A stretch of DNA of 64,000 nucleotides from a bacterium (GTDB lineage: Bacteria > Planctomycetota > Planctomycetia > Pirellulales > Pirellulaceae), in contig JAUIGN010000019.1 in NCBI GenBank assembly GCA_030430075.1, forward strand, positions 62,001 to 126,000, read 5' to 3'. Made by a program: the position numbers and the translations under genes. The first letter of the stretch is position 1; each line of letters opens with the position of its first letter. Positions 58,290-64,000 of this stretch are shown here, in pieces. Below the pieces are notes generated by a model that saw only the letters and a list, made by a program, of their open reading frames with translations, was not told where the DNA came from and did no database searches.

Positions 58290-59855
58290 TCAATTGACAC
58301 CACGATTCCTGGACGGGGTGGCGTATGGTAGTCGCAAACCCATTTGCCGTAAAGACAAAATGTGCGGTAACGTCGCACGGCGCCGAGCCGCTTCGTCGTC
58401 GTCTCCACCATCGGTCAATTCGCGGTGCAAAATATTGAGCAGCGTCTGCAAAAAGACGACGACCATCGGTCCCACCAGGATGCCGATCGGCCCCAGTGCC
58501 TGCACACCACCCAACACGCTCAGCAATGCTAGCAATGGATGCAAGTTGGACTGACCATGCAGGACCAGCGGCTTGATCAGATTGTCCGCCATGGAAACCA
58601 CGCCCGCGCCGTACACGCCCAGGAGGACGGCCGCCGGGTAGTGCTGCTGGTAGAACAGCCACAGCGAAACGGGGACCCAGACGGCGGCTGCCCCCACGAA
58701 CGGAACCAGCGCCAGGATCGTGGTGAGCAGGGTAAGGGTGAACACGACCTGAAATCCGTCGACGAACAGGCTGACGATCCAGAAGCCGATTCCCGCCAGC
58801 ACGCCCTGCCCCACGGCGGACAACAAGGTCGCCAGCACGACCGCTCGGCTGATGCGATCGAAGTCTTCGATCAGGATCCGCTCGTGATTGTCGTCCAGCG
58901 GAGACAGCCGCATCATTGTGGTCACCATGGTCGATCCGTCGGCGAGGAAAAAGTAGAGGGCAATGACCATGATCACCACACCGAATACGACATTGACGAG
59001 GAACGATCCGGTGGCCCCTCCCACCGACCGCAGCAGTCCCGGGGCGAAAGCTGTCAGGCGGCCTTCAATACCGCGGCGTTCTGCTTCCGTCGGATTGGCC
59101 AGGTCCGCCAGCCAGGCGCGCATGGGACTACCGACCAGCGCGACTTTGAAGCTCCCGTACTGGGCACGCAGGTTCAGCAGCAGGGTTTGGAACTTGAGCG
59201 TTCCGGCCCGGACGTCCGCATCTTGCAGGGCTGCATCCAGCGTGGCGATCATGGCAGCGACCTGAGGAGAGGCTTCGATCGTCCGCGGGCCTTCATCGAC
59301 CAGGCTCTGGAGATCGACGAGCACAGACCGCAGCTTGTCGAGTGCTTCCATGTCGCCCTGATACGTGGCTCCCGCGGCCGCGTGTGTACTCAGCGTTGCC
59401 AACGACGCTTCGATGAACCGCAATTCGCGGGCGTGCGGCAATTCGAGCCCCAACGAGTTTCGCAGTTCGGCGATTCGCGAAGAGAGGCCCACGCTGGCGG
59501 ACGATGCCACGTCGCCCGGCGACCGTTCATCGCTCGTCCGGCCAGAACCCGCCGTCGCCTGCAATTGCTCGTGAGTGGCCCCGGTCTTGGCAACGAGTTC
59601 CCAGGTGACCAGCATGGCCAGAATGCCGGCCGGCAAGAGCACGACGACGATCACGGCGGCCGTGGTCAGCGCCGCGGCAACGCGGACGTAGCCCCGGCAA
59701 CGGCCCAGGATCCACTGATGCCAGGGGCGAAACATGACGACCAGCAGGGCGGCCAGAAACAGGGGCAGGAGAAAGGCCGAGATCACCTGATAAAACCAGA
59801 AGGTGAACACGGCGATGACCGCCAGCAGAACGAAAAACGACACCAGTCGTGACAT
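58290..59855 (-). CDS. AI-2E family transporter with extended extracytoplasmic insert
   Basis: 521 residues from ATG 59855, with GAGGAGA five bases upstream. About eight hydrophobic segments are present. The C-terminal half has ILALVPFVGAAAVWVPVSLWL, DNLIKPLVLHGQSNLHPLLALLSVLGGVQALGPIGILVGPMVV, the AI-2E/UPF0118 signature. Between helices 3 and 4 there is a hydrophilic insert of about 170 residues, so the protein is much longer than the common 350-370. These are permeases or Na+/H+-coupled transporters of varied substrate. It is followed by the Gly/Gln-rich gene. Confidence 0.88.
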   Translation of the reverse strand: MSRLVSFFVLLAVIAVFTFWFYQVISAFLLPLFLAALLVVMFRPWHQWILGRCRGYVRVAAALTTAAVIVVVLLPAGILAMLVTWELVAKTGATHEQLQATAGSGRTSDERSPGDVASSASVGLSSRIAELRNSLGLELPHARELRFIEASLATLSTHAAAGATYQGDMEALDKLRSVLVDLQSLVDEGPRTIEASPQVAAMIATLDAALQDADVRAGTLKFQTLLLNLRAQYGSFKVALVGSPMRAWLADLANPTEAERRGIEGRLTAFAPGLLRSVGGATGSFLVNVVFGVVIMVIALYFFLADGSTMVTTMMRLSPLDDNHERILIEDFDRISRAVVLATLLSAVGQGVLAGIGFWIVSLFVDGFQVVFTLTLLTTILALVPFVGAAAVWVPVSLWLFYQQHYPAAVLLGVYGAGVVSMADNLIKPLVLHGQSNLHPLLALLSVLGGVQALGPIGILVGPMVVVFLQTLLNILHRELTDGGDDDEAARRRATLPHILSLRQMGLRLPYATPSRNRGVN

Positions 59856-60239
59856 GGGCTTCTCCTCAATGCAGCAGGTCATTCCACCAGTCGGCGGGAA
59901 TGCCCCTCGACCTCCGGCGGTACTCGCAAACGGCGATTCGGCCAACGCGGCGGCCTGTCAGAGGACACGGTAGCCGCTCCAAGGCGCCGCCGCGGCATGG
60001 CAAGGCCGAGCGGCATTCTAACGAGGCTGGGCCTCGGACCAATAGCGGGCTCACGCCCGCGACACCCCGCGACACCCCGCGACACATTGTGCCGCGCCGG
60101 TCGACCGCCAAAACCCGGCTCAACATGAACGACGTTGGCCCCGCAGCCAAGGCCACTCCGGGCGGATTCGTATTGTTCCGGGCGGATGCAGCGATCACAA
60201 TACGCACCTCAACGCTGAACGACTCTCCTTGGCCAAGAC
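59856..60239. other. Divergent intergenic region with hairpins and short tandem repeat
   Basis: Holds an inverted repeat CGAGGC-TGG-GCCTCG (60022-60036), a second GCGGGC-TCAC-GCCCGC (60045-60060) and a 10-bp tandem GCGACACCCC (about 60059-60085). No gene called. Confidence 0.6.
60045..60085. repeat. Hairpin followed by 10-bp tandem repeat
   Basis: GCGGGCTCACGCCCGC is a six-base stem with a four-base loop, directly followed by GCGACACCCC repeated 2.6 times. It resembles the GGGGCTAACGCCC family in layout. Confidence 0.7.
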
Positions 60240-61262
60240 ATGAATCATGCAGACGTTGCCGCCGGTGCCCCGGACGGCCCGGCACCGCCGGGGTCGCGCC
60301 CGCGCGGTCGGACGTATTGGATCAAGTTTGCGATTCGCGCGATCATTTTAACGCTCGTCGCCGGCGGCATCTGGCACACCGTCGCCGGCGCCCGCGACGA
60401 ATTCGCCGAGCAGGGTTTCTCGCCGCGGAACCTCAACTTCGGTTGGCTGTTCGCGGCCGGCCTGCTCTATCTCGTTGGCTCGTTTCCGGCGTGCCTGTTT
60501 TGGCGGAGGACCTTGGTGGCCATGGGCCAGCAGCCCGCCTGGCTGCCGACGATTCGTGCTTACTACATCGGTCACCTGGGCAAGTACGTTCCCGGTAAAG
60601 CGCTGGTTGTCGTCCTGCGAACGGGGCTGGTCAAGAGCGCGCAGGTTGACGCCACGGTGGCCGCGACGGCTGTCTTTGTCGAAACACTAACCATGATGGC
60701 GGTCGGCGGTGTCGTGGCCGCGACCATTCTGGCGGTCGGCTTTCGAGATCAAAGCCTCCCCATGCTGTTGGCCCTGTGCCTGGCGGCCGCGGCCGGGATT
60801 CCGACGCTGCCCCCCATCTTTCGCCGCGTCGTGCGCTTCCTCCAAGTGCGCCGCGCCAATCCGGCCATCGAAGAGGCAATCCAGGGGCTCGATTTTCGTT
60901 TGATGCTTAGCGGCTGGGTGATGATGGCCGTTGGCTGGTCCCTGATGGGCCTCAGCTTGTGGGCCACCCTGCAAGCGACCCCGGCTGCGGTGGCAAGACT
61001 GACGAATCCCTGGTACGACATTCCCCTGATCACCGCCTGTGCCGGCCTGGCGATGGTGGCAGGTTTTCTCTCGCTTATCCCGGCCGGCCTGGGGCCCCGT
61101 GAGTGGGTCATCATCACGCTCCTCGTCCCAGCCTACGGCCCGGTCGCGGGGATCGTCTCGGCCGTATTGCTGCGTCTGGTGTGGATGAGCGCCGAACTGC
61201 TGTTCGCCGGAATCCTCTACATCGGAGTCCGCGGCCCGCAGTCGGCACCAGCAACCGGCTAG
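60240..61262 (+). CDS. Lysylphosphatidylglycerol synthase TM-region / UPF0104 family membrane protein
   Basis: 340 residues with about eight hydrophobic segments. Family blocks: YIGHLGKYVPGKALVVVLRTGLV and, near the end, LSLIPAGLGPREWVIITLLV, both typical of the UPF0104/YbhN flippase-like group. These proteins are thought to move or handle lipid-linked or lipid head-group substrates. No aminoacyl-transferase domain is attached. No clear ribosome site. Monocistronic. Confidence 0.85.
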   Translation: MNHADVAAGAPDGPAPPGSRPRGRTYWIKFAIRAIILTLVAGGIWHTVAGARDEFAEQGFSPRNLNFGWLFAAGLLYLVGSFPACLFWRRTLVAMGQQPAWLPTIRAYYIGHLGKYVPGKALVVVLRTGLVKSAQVDATVAATAVFVETLTMMAVGGVVAATILAVGFRDQSLPMLLALCLAAAAGIPTLPPIFRRVVRFLQVRRANPAIEEAIQGLDFRLMLSGWVMMAVGWSLMGLSLWATLQATPAAVARLTNPWYDIPLITACAGLAMVAGFLSLIPAGLGPREWVIITLLVPAYGPVAGIVSAVLLRLVWMSAELLFAGILYIGVRGPQSAPATG

Positions 61263-61435
61263 CCGCGAGCCGGTTCGCGTCGAATCCGGTGCTGGCTTTC
61301 TCAACGTGTCGACTGGCCAGGCGCTAACGGTTCCACCAGGCACCCGCGATCTTGCCGCAAGCGATTGTTGGAAATCAACGACGTTCGAAATCCGCCGGCC
61401 GGTGTTGCGGGTGGGGAATCGGGGAAGTTGGGAAT

Positions 61436-61452
61436 GTCATGCAAAGCATGAC
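61436..61452. repeat. GTCATGC-type palindromic repeat
   Basis: GTCATGCAAAGCATGAC, identical to the core at 23844 and followed by CTACGGAAGTGCGGAAT, like the flank at 22110. Confidence 0.9.
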
Positions 61453-61465
61453 CTACGGAAGTGCG

Positions 61466-61506
61466 GAATCAGGAATGGAAGCATCAGGAATGGAAGCATC
61501 AGGAAG
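61466..61506. repeat. 15-bp tandem repeat, about 2.7 copies
   Basis: GAATCAGGAATGGAA, GCATCAGGAATGGAA and a partial third copy, starting 14 bases after the palindrome. Confidence 0.88.
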
Positions 61507-61847
61507 TCTGGAATTTGATCATGCCGCAGCAGCGACCTCACGGGCTCTCCTCTCGCCCGAATTGCCTGGGGCAGAGGGGCCGGGGGTGAGGGGCCGAAGG
61601 CAAACCGGGTGGTCCCGGCTGCGGATGTCTACCGTCTGCGGCCTGCAAACCCGGCGCTGCCATCGTGACAGCAGGCCGGCGGCGGGCCGAGCGGGACAGG
61701 GGAAACGGGCTGCGAATTCTCGTTTCGGCGTCCGTTTACAAGATTGACTGGCCTTTTCCCCTCAATTGGCCGAATTATCACACTGATCGCTAGACTTTCA
61801 CACCTGCCGCCGCGTGCGGCCGGGTGTGCGTTTATTGGGGGGAAAGC

Positions 61848-62840
61848 ATGTCAGATTGCGCGCCGGGCAGGCGTCATCAGTTGAGGTACGCCCTCCGCGT
61901 ACCTGCAACTCGCTTCACCGGGCCCTATCAGTGGCTGGCAATCGGTCTCCTGGTCACGCTTCACGCCATCTTGCCGACGGCCCAAGGCCAGACACGTACG
62001 CAACGAGCACTCGACCAGCAAAGTCGCCGCGATGCGATCGAGGCGATCCCGTTCGATCAGTTGGACGAGCAAGCGCACGCGAAGCTTTGGAGCGTCGTCT
62101 CCCGCCCCAGCCTCTATCGCCAGATGCCCGCCGCCGTGATTCCGGCAGACCCCGAGCTGTACGTCTTTCTGGTCCGCCATCCGGAAGTGATTGTGAACAT
62201 GTGGGACCTGATGGGCATTACCAAAGTCACGATCAACCGCAACGCCGACTACGTATTTGATGCCAGCGACGGCGCGGGGACGGACAGCCGCGTCGAACTG
62301 ATTTACGGCGACCAGAATCTGCACGTCATGTATGCGGACGGCACGTACGAAGGACCGCTGCTGAAGAACGAAATCCGCGGCCGTTGCGTGCTCGTATTGC
62401 GTTCCGAGTATTCTCAAGATCGCGAAAAGAACACGTTCGTGACGAGCCGACTGGATGTCTTTCTGCAGATCGACAACGTGGGAGCCGAACTGATCGCCAG
62501 GACGCTGCACCCGCTGGTGGGCAGCACGGCCGATCAGAACTTCGTCGAATCGGTCAAGTTTGTCGGGCAGGTGACCCAGGCTGCAGAAACGCGCCCCCAG
62601 CGGCTCCAACAGTTGTCGCAGCGTCTGACCAAGGTCAACGCGCCCGTCCGCCAGCAATTCCAAGCCGTGGCCGCGCTGGCCAACCAACGAGCGCATCAGC
62701 GTCGAGTGGAGCAGACAACGGGAACCGTCAGCGGACAACCGCCGGCCAGCCGAACCAGCGCGGTCTCCCGCGTCTATTCCGTCAATGACCGGGACAAGCC
62801 CGCCACGGTGCCGGCCGCCGGCGTCACCACGCTGCGGTAG
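61848..62840 (+). CDS. Exported protein of unknown function (330 aa)
   Basis: Start ATG 61848 is preceded by a G-rich GGGGGGA site. A basic N terminus and a hydrophobic leader (WLAIGLLVTLHAILPTAQG) indicate export. The mature protein has a conserved-looking core: PSLYRQMPAAVIPADPELYVFLVRHPEVIVNMWDLMGIT, YVFDASDGAGTDSRVELIYG, GRCVLVLRSEY and FLQIDNVGAELIARTLHPLVG, with a Ser/Thr/Pro-rich tail. I do not recognise a named family. The DNPELYxFLVxHPEVVV-like block suggests a planctomycete-specific envelope protein. Stands alone, convergent with asnS. Confidence 0.72.
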   Translation: MSDCAPGRRHQLRYALRVPATRFTGPYQWLAIGLLVTLHAILPTAQGQTRTQRALDQQSRRDAIEAIPFDQLDEQAHAKLWSVVSRPSLYRQMPAAVIPADPELYVFLVRHPEVIVNMWDLMGITKVTINRNADYVFDASDGAGTDSRVELIYGDQNLHVMYADGTYEGPLLKNEIRGRCVLVLRSEYSQDREKNTFVTSRLDVFLQIDNVGAELIARTLHPLVGSTADQNFVESVKFVGQVTQAAETRPQRLQQLSQRLTKVNAPVRQQFQAVAALANQRAHQRRVEQTTGTVSGQPPASRTSAVSRVYSVNDRDKPATVPAAGVTTLR

Positions 62841-62903
62841 CAGGGGGCAAGGACCACGTCTGCAACGGCGGGCCGGATCTCGCACCAGCAGGAACCTGCC
62901 GCG

Positions 62904-64000
62904 TTAGAACTCGGCATTCCCCGGCGTCCGCGGAAATGGGATGACGTCGCGAATGTTGGCCATCCCCGTCACAAACTGGACGACTCGCTCCAGCCCGAGC
63001 CCGAAACCGGCGTGCGGCACCGTACCGAAGCGGCGGAGATCCAAGTACCACCAGTAATCCTCCGGGACCAAGTCCTGGTCTCGCATTCGTGTTTCGAGAA
63101 CCTCCAAACGTTCTTCTCGTTGGCTGCCGCCAATGATCTCACCGACGCCCGGGACCAGCACGTCCATTGCCCGGACCGTCTTCTCGTCGTCGTTCACACG
63201 CATGTAGAACGGTTTAATGGTGCACGGATAGTCGGAGAGAATCACCGGGCAATCGAACTCCTTTTCCGTCAGAAACCGTTCATGCTCTGATTGCAGATCA
63301 TGGCCCCAGCTGACGGGGAATTCGAACTTTTCGCCGCTGGCGATCAGTCGCTCCACGGCTTCGGTATAGGACAATCGCACGAACTGGCTGCCGGCGATCG
63401 CCTCCAACCGCGAGATCGCCGTCTTCTCGATTCGCTGCGCGAAGAACTCCATGTCCTCGCTGCAATGGGCAAGCACATCCGCGAAGATACGTTTCAAGAA
63501 CTGCTCGGCCAGCGACATGTTGTCGTCCAGGTCATGGAAGGCCATCTCCGGCTCAATCATCCAGAATTCGGAAAGGTGCCGTGAGGTATTCGAGTTCTCT
63601 GCTCGGAAGGTCGGCCCAAACGTATAAACTTTCCCCAGGGCCGTCGCGTAGATTTCTGCCTCCAGTTGACCGCTGACCGTCAGGTAGGACGGCCGATCGA
63701 AAAAGTCCTGGGTGAAATCAACGCGGCCGTCCCGGCGCGGAAGCTGGTCCATGTCGAGCGTCGTTACCCGAAACATCTCGCCCGCCCCTTCGCAGTCGCT
63801 GGCCGTAATCACCGGCGTGTGGACGTAGAGGAACCCCTCCTCCTGAAAGAAGTCATGGATCGACTTGCAGATCTGGTTTCGCACGCGGGCCACTGCGCCA
63901 AACGCGTTGGTACGGGGCCGGAGATGAGCCCATTCGCGAAGTTTCTCGAATGAGTGGCGTTTCTTCTGCAGCGGAAAGGAATCCGGATCGGCCCACCCGA
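62904..64000 (-). CDS. asnS: Asparaginyl-tRNA synthetase, N terminus beyond window
   Basis: Class II synthetase that charges tRNA-Asn. The frame is open to the window edge (upstream of the GTG at 63893 it reads [23 protein letters not shown] in two pieces), so the N-terminal anticodon-binding OB domain is outside. Visible: [25 protein letters not shown], the motif 2 region [26 protein letters not shown], and motif 3 [34 protein letters not shown]. The [10 protein letters not shown] ending matches AsnRS rather than AspRS. Confidence 0.95.
   Translation of the reverse strand, partial: GWADPDSFPLQKKRHSFEKLREWAHLRPRTNAFGAVARVRNQICKSIHDFFQEEGFLYVHTPVITASDCEGAGEMFRVTTLDMDQLPRRDGRVDFTQDFFDRPSYLTVSGQLEAEIYATALGKVYTFGPTFRAENSNTSRHLSEFWMIEPEMAFHDLDDNMSLAEQFLKRIFADVLAHCSEDMEFFAQRIEKTAISRLEAIAGSQFVRLSYTEAVERLIASGEKFEFPVSWGHDLQSEHERFLTEKEFDCPVILSDYPCTIKPFYMRVNDDEKTVRAMDVLVPGVGEIIGGSQREERLEVLETRMRDQDLVPEDYWWYLDLRRFGTVPHAGFGLGLERVVQFVTGMANIRDVIPFPRTPGNAEF

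Larger units (their letters stand above)
61263..61847. other. Intergenic region rich in repeats
   Basis: Contains the palindrome 61436-61452, the 15-bp tandem 61466-61506 and a CTCTCCTCTCGCCC...AGAGGGGC...GAGGGGC segment (about 61537-61590) of the kind seen in many planctomycete intergenic regions. No gene supported. Confidence 0.65.

Noticed and set aside
58539-59852. Plus-strand open frame of 437 codons over the AI-2E gene
   Set aside because: Antisense shadow; the minus strand has the AI-2E signature and a ribosome site.

Overview
The window looks like a chromosomal segment of a planctomycete, probably of the Pirellulales. It has high GC content and carries the planctomycete-typical DUF1549/DUF1553 and DUF1501 proteins, Planctomycete cytochrome-c/WD40 proteins, a sulfatase, a PPC-domain protein and lipid A genes. 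No rRNA, tRNA, CRISPR, phage or transposase gene was recognised. The gene content is ordinary core plus lineage-specific genes. The less expected material lies in the domain architectures, the degenerate enzymes and the intergenic repeat families.

Layout. 0-5 kb: 3' part of mnmE, a secreted M28 peptidase with a PDZ domain, an unrecognised small protein and hemB. 5-16 kb: a planctomycete surface/cytochrome cluster (DUF1549/1553, a PPC protein with a coiled coil, a WD40-cytochrome protein split by a coiled coil, and a convergent DUF1501 protein). 16-25 kb: cinA, a copper-type P1B ATPase, an amidohydrolase, an ankyrin lipoprotein, a sulfatase, apt and a small lipoprotein. 25-32 kb: a CHAT-like secreted protein without recognisable catalytic residues and a second DUF1549/DUF1501 pair.

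32-40 kb: a minus-strand run ispF-cysS-ruvC-ruvA-(zinc-ribbon membrane protein x2)-ruvB. The RuvABC Holliday junction machinery is interleaved with two tightly overlapped paralogous membrane proteins. 39.7-42.5 kb: a three-gene ABC-2 exporter. 42.6-47 kb: an SGNH/DUF1080 fusion and a TIM-barrel / UbiA / TIM-barrel set. 47.5-51.1 kb: an envelope operon ompH/skp-lpxC-lpxA-Gfo/Idh oxidoreductase, which indicates lipid A synthesis. 51.5-57 kb: a sodium:solute symporter, then a Wzz-like protein, a P-loop protein lacking the Walker A lysine, and a GNAT acyltransferase, which together suggest exopolysaccharide export. 57-64 kb: a Gly/Gln-rich membrane-anchored protein behind an AI-2E family permease, a UPF0104 flippase-like protein, an unrecognised exported protein and a partial asnS.

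Intergenic DNA carries several repeat families. One is a 17-bp palindrome (GTCATGC-nnn-GCATGAC) seen at five loci. A second is a GGGGC/GCCCC hairpin family present as singles and as a four-copy 32-bp array. There are also a five-copy 23-bp array and three unrelated 15-bp tandem arrays. All gene calls rest on reading translated motifs and spacing; no database search was possible.
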